From positions 50,578-114,577 of the forward strand of contig JAEUIA010000045.1 of assembly GCA_016795245.1 (NCBI GenBank): a stretch of DNA of 64,000 nucleotides, read 5' to 3'. Made by a program: the position numbers and the translations under genes. Shown here one piece after another: positions 54,047-63,714 of this stretch. This stretch comes from Planctomycetota bacterium. GTDB taxonomy: Bacteria; Planctomycetota; UBA1135; GCA-002686595. Each line of letters starts with the position of its first letter. The first letter of the stretch is position 1. The notes beneath the pieces are model-generated. The model ran no database searches. It worked only from the letters and a program-made list of their open reading frames with translations, and was not told where the DNA came from.

Positions 54047-57000
54047 ATGACACACGCCAACACTCGTACCTACCTGGGTCAGATCGGCCTCCTGGCCGGG
54101 CTGACGTCGCTCGCCGCTTGCAGTGGTGGCGGCAGCGGCGGCGGCACCTTCGCCGTGAACTCGGTGAGCATCCAGCCCAACTCGACCGTGCAGATCAACC
54201 GACCGATCGAGATCACGTTCTCCGAAGGCGTCAACTTCGCCTCGGTCAACCTGAACACGATCAACATCACGCGCACGGGCGGCGCACCGGCGGCGGGGGA
54301 GTTCCGCTACAAGACGGTCAAGCTGAACCCCAATGATCCGTGCTCGGAAGAGGTCGTGCTCACGAACGTGATCGTCTTCCAGCCGGCGTGCCCGACGCTC
54401 GACGATTACTCGGATGCGGGTCTGACGCCGGGCGGGTTCCAATACCGCTTGAACGTGGTCGGCAGCGGTGACGACGGCGTCACGGTGCGCTCGACCAGCG
54501 GCAAGGTGCTGGGGTCCAGTCAGACGCTGCTCTTCTCTACGCCGGCTTCGTCCGACGCGACGCAGTTGTTCGTCGATCCGCAGGTGAACAGCGCGCCGCG
54601 CGCCGTGATCGCCGATCCGGCCTGCCCGACGCAGACGAAGGTCTCCTACATCGAGCTCGGCGGCGACGACACGAACCGCGTCAAGTTCGTCAAGCGCCCC
54701 GTCCCGGTCACGGCGCTCGGCGCGGACGTCGAGACTCCCGGCTACCTCTCGCCGCTGAACTTCTACAGCGACCCGAACTCGCGCGTCACCGTGGTGTTGC
54801 AGTTGGATCAGCCGGTCAACCCCGCGTCGTCCAACGTCAACGCTTCGACGGTGCTGATGCAGTACCTGGTCGACGAAGCGAATCCGGGTTTGGACGCCAA
54901 CTGGGCCAACGTGCCGCACTCCGTCCAACTGGCGGCCAACTGCACGGTGACCGGCGCCATCGTGCGCGTGACGCCGACCGGCATCCTGCCGCAAGGCCGT
55001 CTGGTGCGCATCGCGCTGACGCCGGACTTCCGCGACATCGTCGGGAACGGCGGCCTGCTGACGACGGTCGTGGCTTCGTTCCGCGTGCGCACCGCGACCA
55101 ACCCGGGGACGACCACGCCGGGCCTGACCGCGGATGCCGCCACGGAGAACTTCACCATCCCGGGCAACCTCACCGGCTCGGGTCAGGACACCACCGCCGT
55201 GCTCGACGCGCCGCCCGCCATCTGGGGCACCACGACCGGCGAACTCAAGGCCTCGTTCAACTTCGGCGGCACCGGCGGGCCGGGCGGCGCCTTCGTCTAC
55301 CGCGTGCGCCAACAGGTCAGCGGCAGCACGATCTTCAACACCTCGTTCCAATCGATCACCAACGAAGACCAGTCGCTCACGCAGCCGTGCGTGAACGGAC
55401 AGATCGACGTCAAGGACTTCATCGTCGACCCCAACGCGGTGCTCGAGATCCGCGGTCCGAACGCGTGCGTCATCCGCGCCTCGGGCAAGGTCGACATCAA
55501 CGGTCGCATCTTCCTGCGCGGCGCGAACAGCCGCGGCGTAGTCTCGTTCTCCACGGCCAACCTGCCTGAAGCCGGCGCGACCGGCAACGCGGGCGGCGGC
55601 CGCGGCGGCACGGGCAGTCCGCTCACCACGCAGTCGACCCCGCGCGGCGAGGCCGGCTTCGGGGCCTTCGGTCTGATCAACGGCGGCGGCGGCGGCGGCG
55701 AGAGCGGCGTCAACGTGAACTTCAACAACGCGCGACCGGGCGGCGGCGGCGGTGGTTCGTTTGCGACCGACGTGCCGCGTCTCTTGACCGCGACGACGAT
55801 CAACCCGGCCTGCCCCGAGCAGAGCATCATCGGTCTGGACGCCGAAGACGGCGCGCCCGGATCTCCGCAAGCCATCGGCGCCCAACACCCGGGCGTCCTC
55901 ATCCCCGAGGGCGGCATCAAGGGCCCGCGCCCGTTCACCAACTTGAATCCGGTCGATCCGATCGTGGCCGCGCTCGACGACGACCTCGGCACGCCGACGC
56001 AGGCTTTCTTCCACATCGACGACTTCTGGGGCTCGATGCTGATCGGGACGACGATCATCCGCGGCGAGCTGGCGAACCCCGGCGCGGGTGCGGGCGGTGG
56101 TGCGGGCGGTGACGCGGTCATCAGCTCGACCTTCCCGCTCACGCCGTTCAACGGCGCCATCGACAAGAAGGGCGCGGGCGGCGGCGGCGGCGGCGGTTCG
56201 CTCACGATCCTGTGCCTCGGCACGATCAAGTTCGGCGCGGCCGGACGCATCGACGCCTCGGGTGGAACCGGCGGCGGCGGTGAGAACACGAGCGGCATCA
56301 ACCGCGTCGGCGGCGGCTCGGGCGGCGGCTCGGGCGGTCACGTGATCCTGCAGGCCGGCGGCGACATCGATTTCACGCTGTGCGCGCCCGGCAATGCGGC
56401 CCAGAACTACTCGACCGGCGCCGGTATCTTCGCGCGCGGCGGTCAAGGCGGCGAAGGCATCAACGGTGTCGGCGGCACGAACCCGCCCAGCATCGAGACG
56501 CCGCCCACCCAGGACATGCTTCCGCCCAACTCCTACGGCGCCGGCGCCCTCTGCGCGGTCACGGGCAACGCCGTGGGCGTGGTCGTGTGCGCGGGCGGCG
56601 ACGGTGGACCGGGCGTGATCCAGTTGCACGTCTCGGATCTCTCCAAGATCAAGGTTCCGACCACCAACAACCCCTTCATCACGCCCGCCGGGCCGACGAA
56701 GATCTCGCACATCATCCGTCCGAACCCGATCGGCACCACGCCGATCAACACGGACGTTCCGGCCAACTGGCGCCAACTGCTGCCGATCTTCGGCCGCAAC
56801 TCGAAGGCCGTGTCCAAGTGGGTCGCGCTGGGCTCGACGAGCGTGCCGCCGACCGGCTCGACGCCGAAGCCGGTCACGTTCTTCCACGCGGGCACCAACA
56901 CGACGACCGGCTTCGTCAACTCGACCTTCGGGAACGTGCCGGAGCTCTCGCCGATCCTGACCGGCACGCTGGCCGCTTCGCCGGCCTTGCCCTTCATCGC

Positions 57001-57523
57001 CGCCGACGGTCGCTCGGTCGTGTTCGACACGACCGCGATCACGGACGACGTCTACCTGCGCAACCCGGCTCTGGTGCGCCAGTTCGTGCTGCGCGTCAGC
57101 GGTGCGACGGTGCGGCGCTTCGAGATCACTGGCGCCACCTACGATTCGACCGCGAACACGCTGCGCGTGACGGTCGCCGACAGCGGCTCGCCGCTCGCCA
57201 TGCTGACCGGCACGGCGGCCGTGATCCCGCGCTTCTTCCGCGTCGCCGAGAACGGGACCTTCGACACGCTCTCGTCGTCGAGCTCGATCAAGATCGAGTT
57301 CCAGGCCGCTCCGGCCGCGCCGTCGGGCCTGCCGAACGAGTCGCTCACGACCCCGTGGGTCACCAACATCACGGCGCTCAACACGTCGGTCTCGCCGGCG
57401 AACACGACGCTGCGCTTCTTCCGCTTCCGCGTCTCGTTCGAGATCGGAATCGGTGCCCCGAACCTGAACTTCGACACGCCCACGCCGAGCATCGATTTCT
57501 TGAAGACACCCTTCAAGTTCTGA
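54047..57523 (+). CDS. Giant Gly-rich surface lipoprotein
   Basis: 1158 aa from the ATG giving MTHANTRTYLGQIG. Lipobox LTSLAAC at about 21-27, then a Ser/Gly spacer. An Ig-like segment follows (VQINRPIEITFSEGVNFASVNL). The middle (about 530-880) carries many Gly runs (GGGGGGE, RPGGGGGGSF, GAGGGAGGDAV, GGGGGGSL) alternating with short strands such as GRIDASGGTGGGGENTSG. This looks like a repetitive beta-fold with Gly-rich loops. Surface or matrix role is inference. Confidence 0.7.
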   Translation: MTHANTRTYLGQIGLLAGLTSLAACSGGGSGGGTFAVNSVSIQPNSTVQINRPIEITFSEGVNFASVNLNTINITRTGGAPAAGEFRYKTVKLNPNDPCSEEVVLTNVIVFQPACPTLDDYSDAGLTPGGFQYRLNVVGSGDDGVTVRSTSGKVLGSSQTLLFSTPASSDATQLFVDPQVNSAPRAVIADPACPTQTKVSYIELGGDDTNRVKFVKRPVPVTALGADVETPGYLSPLNFYSDPNSRVTVVLQLDQPVNPASSNVNASTVLMQYLVDEANPGLDANWANVPHSVQLAANCTVTGAIVRVTPTGILPQGRLVRIALTPDFRDIVGNGGLLTTVVASFRVRTATNPGTTTPGLTADAATENFTIPGNLTGSGQDTTAVLDAPPAIWGTTTGELKASFNFGGTGGPGGAFVYRVRQQVSGSTIFNTSFQSITNEDQSLTQPCVNGQIDVKDFIVDPNAVLEIRGPNACVIRASGKVDINGRIFLRGANSRGVVSFSTANLPEAGATGNAGGGRGGTGSPLTTQSTPRGEAGFGAFGLINGGGGGGESGVNVNFNNARPGGGGGGSFATDVPRLLTATTINPACPEQSIIGLDAEDGAPGSPQAIGAQHPGVLIPEGGIKGPRPFTNLNPVDPIVAALDDDLGTPTQAFFHIDDFWGSMLIGTTIIRGELANPGAGAGGGAGGDAVISSTFPLTPFNGAIDKKGAGGGGGGGSLTILCLGTIKFGAAGRIDASGGTGGGGENTSGINRVGGGSGGGSGGHVILQAGGDIDFTLCAPGNAAQNYSTGAGIFARGGQGGEGINGVGGTNPPSIETPPTQDMLPPNSYGAGALCAVTGNAVGVVVCAGGDGGPGVIQLHVSDLSKIKVPTTNNPFITPAGPTKISHIIRPNPIGTTPINTDVPANWRQLLPIFGRNSKAVSKWVALGSTSVPPTGSTPKPVTFFHAGTNTTTGFVNSTFGNVPELSPILTGTLAASPALPFIAADGRSVVFDTTAITDDVYLRNPALVRQFVLRVSGATVRRFEITGATYDSTANTLRVTVADSGSPLAMLTGTAAVIPRFFRVAENGTFDTLSSSSSIKIEFQAAPAAPSGLPNESLTTPWVTNITALNTSVSPANTTLRFFRFRVSFEIGIGAPNLNFDTPTPSIDFLKTPFKF

Positions 57524-57585
57524 TCGCAGCTCGCGCCGCTCGCCGAAGTGCGGTCTCGAGTCGCCGACTTGGAGCGCGACTCCAT

Positions 57586-57634
57586 CCCCAGCACAGATCC
57601 CGCTTGAAAACGCAAGCGTGGTCTGCGCTGGGGG
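57586..57634 (+). terminator. Long imperfect hairpin after the Gly-rich lipoprotein
   Basis: CCCCAGC-CAGA-CGCTTG pairs with CAAGCG-TCTG-GCTGGGG around a short AAAACG loop, with a few bulges, 63 bp after the stop. Followed by GCATTTTGG. Likely terminator in the 300-bp gap before the next lipoprotein; nothing else seen in the gap. Confidence 0.6.
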
Positions 57635-57823
57635 CATTTTGGAGACTGCGTGTGTGCGCAGCCGGGCTCGCATTCGCAGGCTGATGAGCGCCGCCGGCGC
57701 GTCTCGAGTTTGGACATCGGGCCCGTGGGGGGGCGCGCTTCCCACGCGTAGTACAGCGACTTGACCCCGACCGCCGCCGCACTCGCTCTTCCCATCCCCG
57801 TCGCGAGTTGTTTCCATGCTCGC

Positions 57824-59764
57824 GTGTCCTGCTTCCGACTTCTCGCGCTCGCGACCGCTCTGTCTCTGGTGGCCGCGGCGTGTTCGCGCCCGCCGCCGGC
57901 GCCGAAGTTCCTGACGCACACGCTGACTCTGCCGAAGAATCCCGACGGCGTGTTCTTGAACGAGGACCTCGTGTTCTTCTTCTCGGGAGAGATCGACCGC
58001 GCTTCGATCACCCAGGAGAGCGTGCAGATCAAGAGCGTCGAGGGGAGACTGGCGCGCGGTTCGATCGCGGTCAACGGCCATTCGCTGACCTTCATGCCGG
58101 CACCGGTGCTCGCGCGGGATCTCTCGGACGGCGGCTTTCTGCCGGGCACGCGTTACGTGGCCGAAATCCACGGCTTTCCATGGGTCGACGGTCTGCGCGG
58201 GATGGACGGTGAGCCGCTGCGGGAGACGCTCCGTTTCCACTTCACGACGGTGTCCGCCTCGACGCCGATCGACAACCTGTTGTTCGTCGATCCCGAGCCC
58301 GACAAGACGCGGCCCTTGGGGTTCTTTCCGCCGCCGGAGTCGCGCGCTGATTCCAACTATCTGATCGGCGCGGAAGACTCGCTGTACCTCGACTCGGACA
58401 AGCCGATCGATCCGACCAGCCTGCGTGACGAGGATTTCGTGTTGCGGCCGCAAGGCGGTGCCGCGCCCGTCGCCGTGCGCGCACGGCTGGTGGAGAACGC
58501 GCCCGAAGCACGCGTGCGGCCGAAGTACAGGGCGGCGCAGTCGGTCGCGCTCGAGTCGTTCTGGGAGAGTCAGCCGCGCGCGGCGTTGATCGAACTGACG
58601 CCCAAGAAGAAGCTCAACACCGGCCTGTGGTGGCTCTCGCTCGCACAGGGCGAAGACGGGCTCGAAGTGCCCGGCCCGCGCGATTTCAGCGGTCACCCGT
58701 TGTGGGGGCCGTCGTTGAAGCGCCGCATCGACGTCGGGCTGCGCGGACGCGACGCGGGCAAGAGCCTCTTGAACGAGGACTTCATCGACACGCAGGCCAT
58801 GTCGAACGTCGCCGTGCCCGAAGCCGACGGCACGGCCTACTGGGGCCATTCCGGTCGCGTCGAAGTGCGCTACCCGGCGGCGGCGGGCGACGGATCAGCG
58901 GGCCACGTCCAACTCGCGGGCGCGCTGGAGAGCACGGATCTGCAGGCGATCTCGCTGCGCGTCGAAGCCGGCGCGCGCGCGACGCTGCCCTCGACGAGCG
59001 GGCTCGTGGTGCTGCGCGCGCAAGGTGCGCTGCGGATCGCCGGTGAACTCGTGCGCGAAGTCGCGGGTACGGATGGGCCTGAGGCACCGCTCGATTTGCG
59101 CGTCTCCCCCGATGGCCCGGAGCGCAGCGTCACGCTGACCGACTGGCTCGCCCTGGCGCGCGCCGAGAATCGCAACGTGACGGTCCTCATCGCCGGCGGC
59201 GACCTGGTGATCGAAGCGACGGGCAAGCTGCGCACGAACACGACCTTGCTCCTCGTCGCGGGCGGAACCGTGCGCGCGATCGGTCCGGTGCGCGCGAACG
59301 AGAACGCCGGCTCGGTGTACCTGCTCGGCGGCGGCGGGGGCGAGATCAAGCCGTCGCGCTCGGACGCCAATCTGCTGCTCTTGGATCCGCCCTGCCGCGG
59401 CAATCCATTGCGCGAAGAGCTGCACTACGCCGTGCTCTCGCAACCTCTGCCGCAGCGCGGCCGCGTGGCGGCCTGGACGTCGGCCCAGCCGCGCGGATCG
59501 GCGAACAGCGACAAGCAAGGCGTGTCGCAGAACCGCTGGAGCGTGCGCTACGTGCGCGAAGTCGGCGCGATGCCGAATTCGATCGCGGAACTCAACCCGG
59601 TCGAAAGGCCGCAGGCCCTGGAGCCGGCGGGGTCGATCCAGATGTTGATCGAGTTGTGGGTCGCGCCCGGAGCGAGTTTCGAGCCGCCTTTCGTCGACCA
59701 CGTGCAACTGAACTGGGTCCAGGAACCGCTCGCCGGTTCGGAGCGAGGAGAGGGTCCGCGTTGA
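57824..59764 (+). CDS. Secreted lipoprotein with Ig-like (Big_5-type) segment (GTG start)
   Basis: 646 aa from the GTG giving MSCFRLLALATALSLVAAAC, a good lipoprotein signal; a TTG at 57761 would add 21 residues ahead of it. After the lipobox a Big_5-like unit is visible (GVFLNEDLVFFFSGEIDRASITQ). The central part has strands with TGKLRTNTTLLLVAGGTVRAI and a Gly run. Overlaps pilD by 4 nt (TTGA), so it is translationally coupled to the prepilin peptidase. Confidence 0.7.
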   Translation: MSCFRLLALATALSLVAAACSRPPPAPKFLTHTLTLPKNPDGVFLNEDLVFFFSGEIDRASITQESVQIKSVEGRLARGSIAVNGHSLTFMPAPVLARDLSDGGFLPGTRYVAEIHGFPWVDGLRGMDGEPLRETLRFHFTTVSASTPIDNLLFVDPEPDKTRPLGFFPPPESRADSNYLIGAEDSLYLDSDKPIDPTSLRDEDFVLRPQGGAAPVAVRARLVENAPEARVRPKYRAAQSVALESFWESQPRAALIELTPKKKLNTGLWWLSLAQGEDGLEVPGPRDFSGHPLWGPSLKRRIDVGLRGRDAGKSLLNEDFIDTQAMSNVAVPEADGTAYWGHSGRVEVRYPAAAGDGSAGHVQLAGALESTDLQAISLRVEAGARATLPSTSGLVVLRAQGALRIAGELVREVAGTDGPEAPLDLRVSPDGPERSVTLTDWLALARAENRNVTVLIAGGDLVIEATGKLRTNTTLLLVAGGTVRAIGPVRANENAGSVYLLGGGGGEIKPSRSDANLLLLDPPCRGNPLREELHYAVLSQPLPQRGRVAAWTSAQPRGSANSDKQGVSQNRWSVRYVREVGAMPNSIAELNPVERPQALEPAGSIQMLIELWVAPGASFEPPFVDHVQLNWVQEPLAGSERGEGPR

Positions 59765-60705
59765 ACTGGTTTCAGCTCTCGCCTGAGGCGCTCGTCGTGT
59801 ACTGGGGGGCGCTCGGGCTCTTCGTCGGTTCGTTCCTGAACGTCGCGATCCACCGGTTGCCGCTGGAAGGCGAGACCGTCTCGAAGCCGCGCCGTTCGCG
59901 CTGCCCCAAGTGCAAGACGACGCTGACCTGGAAGGAGAACATCCCGGTGCTCTCCTGGGTCGTGCAACTCGGGCGCTGCCGCACCTGCCGCTGGCCGATC
60001 CCCTGGCGCTACCCGCTGGTCGAGACCCTGACGGCGTGCCTCTGGGCGTTCATCGCCTGGCGCACGCTACCTGAGCGCTTCGATCTGTGCCTCGTGCACA
60101 CGCTCGTCCTGTCGGGTCTGATCGTCGCGACCTTCGTCGACTTCGCGTGCTTCGAGATCCCCGACGAGATCTCGATCGGCGGCATGGTGGTGGCGCCGAT
60201 CGCGAGCCTCCTGGTGCCCGATCTGCACGCCGGGTCGCCGATCGCGGCCTGGATCGACGGCGAGAACGCGCTGAACGTCTCGCGCGCGGCGGCACTCCTC
60301 ACGTGCTTCCTCGGAATGGCGGTGGGGGGCGGGGTCCTGATCGTGATCGGCAAGGTCGGCACGGCGCTCTACGGGCGCGATGCCATGGGTTTCGGGGACG
60401 TGAAGCTGCTCGCCGCCGGCGGCGGGTTCGTCGGACCGGGCGCGGTTCTCTTGGCCTTGATGATCGGCGCCCTGGTGGCTTCGATCGCTGGGCTCGGCAA
60501 CATGCTGCGCTTCTTCGTGCTCCTGCGCCGACGCTACAGCGCGCGCGGCCGCAGCGGCCGGATCGGGCGCAGCCTTCAGGTCGCGCGCATCGCCGGACGG
60601 TACCTGCCCTTCGGACCTTACCTCGCGATCGGCATTGGAATCGTGCTCACGGCGTGGAAGGATGTCGCGGGTTGGATTCCGTTGCAGGCTTTGTGGCCGC
60701 ACTAG
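59761..60705 (+). CDS. pilD: Type IV prepilin peptidase / N-methyltransferase (TTG start)
   Basis: 314 aa. TTG preceded by GAGGAGAGGG. Multi-pass membrane aspartic protease: the N-terminal FVGSFLNVAIHRLP, zinc-type Cys pairs CPKCKTTLTWKEN and CRTCRWPI, catalytic Asp in VDFACFEIPDEI and in the GxGD-type motif MGFGDVKLLAAGG. It would cleave and methylate pilins for the Pil/Gsp machine, whose pilin genes are not in the window. About 8 membrane helices. Confidence 0.94.
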   Translation: MNWFQLSPEALVVYWGALGLFVGSFLNVAIHRLPLEGETVSKPRRSRCPKCKTTLTWKENIPVLSWVVQLGRCRTCRWPIPWRYPLVETLTACLWAFIAWRTLPERFDLCLVHTLVLSGLIVATFVDFACFEIPDEISIGGMVVAPIASLLVPDLHAGSPIAAWIDGENALNVSRAAALLTCFLGMAVGGGVLIVIGKVGTALYGRDAMGFGDVKLLAAGGGFVGPGAVLLALMIGALVASIAGLGNMLRFFVLLRRRYSARGRSGRIGRSLQVARIAGRYLPFGPYLAIGIGIVLTAWKDVAGWIPLQALWPH

Positions 60706-60772
60706 GAATGGCCTTCAATTTCAGGAATTCGGCGCGGCCTTGACCGCGCGCATCGCGAGGGGAGTCAGATAC

Positions 60773-61456
60773 ATGAACGGGAAGATTTCGAGCCGGGTCG
60801 CGCTCATCGGGGCCCTGTTGTTGCCGATGGCCGCGGGCTGCGTCACGAGCCGCACGCACCACCACGTCGTCGATCAGAAAGATCAGATGATCCAGGAGCT
60901 GCGCGACGAGCGCGAAGGCTTGAAGAGGCAGATCGTCTCGCTGCGCTCGAATCTCGACAACGCACACGGCGAGCTTGCGAACGCCAGCGCGCAGATGAGC
61001 GAGCCGGCGCCGACGGCGGTTCCGGAGCCGCGCTCCGACAAGATCCCCGAACTCGACAACGTCGGTGTTTCGTACGGCATGCGCGACGGCAACATGGTCA
61101 TCACCATTCCGTCGGCCATCACCTTCAAGTCGGGCGAAGCCACGCTCGCGAAGGAAGGCGAGAAGGCGCTGCGCTCGGTCGCGGCCACGTTGAAGTCGAA
61201 GTACGGTTCCGGCAAGTACTCGATCGAAGGCCACACCGACAGCGATCCGATCAAGAAGTCGAAGTTCGCATCGAATCGCGAGCTGTCGATCGCACGCGCT
61301 CGCGCCGTGCACACCTTCCTCGTCGTCGAGTGCGGCATCCCCGATGGTCAATGCCTCGTCGTCGGCCACGGCGAGTACCAGCCGGTCGCTTCGAACAAGA
61401 CCGACAAGGACAAGGCCAAGAATCGCCGCGTCGAGATCATCGTGTTCAAGAACTGA
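60773..61456 (+). CDS. OmpA-family (Pal/MotB-like) peptidoglycan-binding lipoprotein
   Basis: 227 aa. GAGGGGAG lies about 8 nt before the ATG. Lipobox LPMAAGC at about 17-23. A coiled coil at about 35-75 (DQKDQMIQELRDEREGLKRQ) is followed by the OmpA domain: ITFKSGEATLAKEGEKAL, the peptidoglycan-binding GHTDSDPI and NRELSIARARAVHTFL, then NRRVEIIV. It anchors the outer membrane to the cell wall. An open frame running in from pilD is not the real N-terminus. Confidence 0.9.
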   Translation: MNGKISSRVALIGALLLPMAAGCVTSRTHHHVVDQKDQMIQELRDEREGLKRQIVSLRSNLDNAHGELANASAQMSEPAPTAVPEPRSDKIPELDNVGVSYGMRDGNMVITIPSAITFKSGEATLAKEGEKALRSVAATLKSKYGSGKYSIEGHTDSDPIKKSKFASNRELSIARARAVHTFLVVECGIPDGQCLVVGHGEYQPVASNKTDKDKAKNRRVEIIVFKN

Positions 61457-61633
61457 GCAGCGGCTGATTCTCGAATGGAGCGCGCGAGCGGTCCGGACGC
61501 GACGTCCGGGCCGCTCGCGCGCGTTTACGGGCCTCGAATTCGGCCTCGCCGCCAGAAGTGTGCCCGCCGGGTCTTTCGCCTGCCGCATGGGTGGCGCTAC
61601 CATCCCTGTCCATCCCAACGGAGCGCTCTACAC

Positions 61634-63649
61634 ATGACCATCGCCCCCGCCAACATCCGCAACATTGCATTCGTGGGCCATCCCTCGGCCGGGAAGACGA
61701 CCCTGGTCGACGCGCTGGCCCATCTGGTCGGTGCTTCGCCGCGCAAAGGCTCGGTCAGCGACAAGACCAGCATCTGCGACACGGAGCCCGAGGAGCAGGA
61801 GAAGCAGCACTCGCTGCACATGGCCGTCGTCTCCGCCATGTGGCACGACGAGTTGTGGACGTTCATGGACTCGCCCGGGTATCCCGAGTTCGTGGCCGAG
61901 ACGAACGGGGCCTTGTTCGGCGCGGACCTCGTGGTGGGCGTGATCAGCGCTTCGGGCGCGGTCACATTCAACCTGCGCAAGAAAATGGAGGCCGCGGCCG
62001 ACCTTGGTCGCGGTCGCGCGCTCGTCGTCACGCACCTCGACGCCGAGAACACCGACTTCGACGAACTCGTCGATGACCTGCGCGGCGTGTTCGGACAGAC
62101 CTGCGTGCCCTATCTCTTGCCGGATGCGTCCGGTCCGCGCTTCTCCAGCGTGCGCCGCACGATGCAGGACCCCGAGAGTCCGTGGCGTCAGACCTTGATG
62201 GACGAGGTCATGGACTCGTGCGAGGACGAAGAGTTGATGGCCAACTACCTCGAGACGCAGGAGATCGACGACGCCGCGATGCACAAGCTCCTGCCGCACG
62301 CGCTCGTCGCCGGAACCGTGATTCCGATCCTGGTCTGCAATCCGAACACCGGCCTGGGAGTGAAGGAAGTGCTCGAGTTCTTCGAGCACTACGCGCCCGG
62401 CGCCGACGAAATCCACTTCAAGACGCCCGACGGCACGGAAGTCAAACCCGACCCCGCCGGCGAACTCGTGGCGACCGTGTTCAACGTCAAGAGCGATCCG
62501 CACGTCGGCAAGATCTGTCTCGCGCGCATCTACCGCGGCACGCTGCAAGCGTCGGCCTCGATCGTCGGGCCGAAGACACCGGACAAAGGCGAGAAGCTCG
62601 GCGGGCTGTTTCGCCTGGTCGGCAAGAAGCGCGAGCCGGTCGAGGCGGCCGGGCCGGGCGAGATCGTCGCCTTCTCGAAAGTCGAGTCGATCGGTTTCGG
62701 TCACAATTTCACGACCGTGGGCAAGAACATCGTCCACGTCGACATGCCGCCGCTCGCGAAGCCGATGGTGACGCTGGCCGTCGAGCCGAAATCGCGCGCC
62801 GACGAACAGAAGATCGGTGAAGCGTTGCACAAACTCGAAGCTGAGGATCCGACGTTCAAGATCGAACACGTCGCGAGCACGCACGAGATGGTGATGCACG
62901 GCATGAGCGATCTGCATCTGCAGATCGTCGAAAGCCGACTCAAGCGGCGCTACGGCGTCGAGATCAACACGCGCCTCCCGCGCATCGCCTACAAGGAGAC
63001 GGTGTTGAAGCCGTCCGAGGGTCACCACCGACACAAGAAACAAAGCGGCGGTCGCGGTCAGTTCGGCGAGTGCTTCCTGCGCGTGAAACCGGCGCCGGCG
63101 GGCAGCGGATTCGTGTTCAGCGACATGGTCGTCGGCGGTTCGATCCCGCGCAACCTGATCCCCGCCGTAGAGAAGGGGATCCGCGAGGTCGTGGCGCAAG
63201 GCGTGCTCACGAACGGCGAAGTGGTCGACGTCGAAGTCGAGCTCTACGACGGCAAGTTCCACGATGTCGATTCCGACGAAGCCAGCTTCAAGATCGCCGG
63301 CGCGCGCGCGTTCCGTGACGGCTTCACGAAGGCGCATCCCGTGCTGCTCGAACCGATCGTCGAGATGGAAGTCCATGCGCCGACGCATGCCGCCGGCACG
63401 ATCTTCTCCGACATCACCAGCCATCGCCGCGGACACGTGACCGATCAGGACACCGAAGCCGACGGCAACGTCACCATCATTCGCTGCACGGCACCGCTGT
63501 CCTCGATCTTGACCTACCACCGCGACTTGAAGTCCCAGACAGCCGGCGAAGGCAGCTTCTCGATGAAGGTCACACACTTCGCGCAGGTGCCGGCGGGTGA
63601 ACAGCAGAAGGTGCTGGCGCAGTACGGCAAGCACCACGACGACGAGTGA
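61634..63649 (+). CDS. EF-G-like translational GTPase with altered G motifs
   Basis: 671 aa, domain order of EF-G. G1 is GHPSAGKTTL. The switch region lacks the usual G2 (RGITI) motif; G3 is DSPGYPEF, so the catalytic His after DxPG is Tyr; G4 reads THLD for NKxD. Domains III-V are well kept: GMSDLHLQIVESRLKRRYGVE, GGSIPRNLIPAVEKGIRE and PIVEMEVHAPTHAAGTI. Belongs to the EF-G2/FusA2-type paralogs of unclear function. A main fusA is not in the window. Confidence 0.88.
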   Translation: MTIAPANIRNIAFVGHPSAGKTTLVDALAHLVGASPRKGSVSDKTSICDTEPEEQEKQHSLHMAVVSAMWHDELWTFMDSPGYPEFVAETNGALFGADLVVGVISASGAVTFNLRKKMEAAADLGRGRALVVTHLDAENTDFDELVDDLRGVFGQTCVPYLLPDASGPRFSSVRRTMQDPESPWRQTLMDEVMDSCEDEELMANYLETQEIDDAAMHKLLPHALVAGTVIPILVCNPNTGLGVKEVLEFFEHYAPGADEIHFKTPDGTEVKPDPAGELVATVFNVKSDPHVGKICLARIYRGTLQASASIVGPKTPDKGEKLGGLFRLVGKKREPVEAAGPGEIVAFSKVESIGFGHNFTTVGKNIVHVDMPPLAKPMVTLAVEPKSRADEQKIGEALHKLEAEDPTFKIEHVASTHEMVMHGMSDLHLQIVESRLKRRYGVEINTRLPRIAYKETVLKPSEGHHRHKKQSGGRGQFGECFLRVKPAPAGSGFVFSDMVVGGSIPRNLIPAVEKGIREVVAQGVLTNGEVVDVEVELYDGKFHDVDSDEASFKIAGARAFRDGFTKAHPVLLEPIVEMEVHAPTHAAGTIFSDITSHRRGHVTDQDTEADGNVTIIRCTAPLSSILTYHRDLKSQTAGEGSFSMKVTHFAQVPAGEQQKVLAQYGKHHDDE

Positions 63650-63714
63650 GAGCCGGCGTGCGTTGACCGAGGGCGACGCTTCCAGCGGATGGCGAACACC
63701 AGATCGGGAAGTGC

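Noticed and set aside
53810..58849. Very long open frame (over 1600 codons) on the minus strand
   Set aside because: Antisense to two lipoprotein genes with clear signal peptides. It is Arg/Asp/Val-rich with no motifs, a typical shadow in GC-rich DNA.
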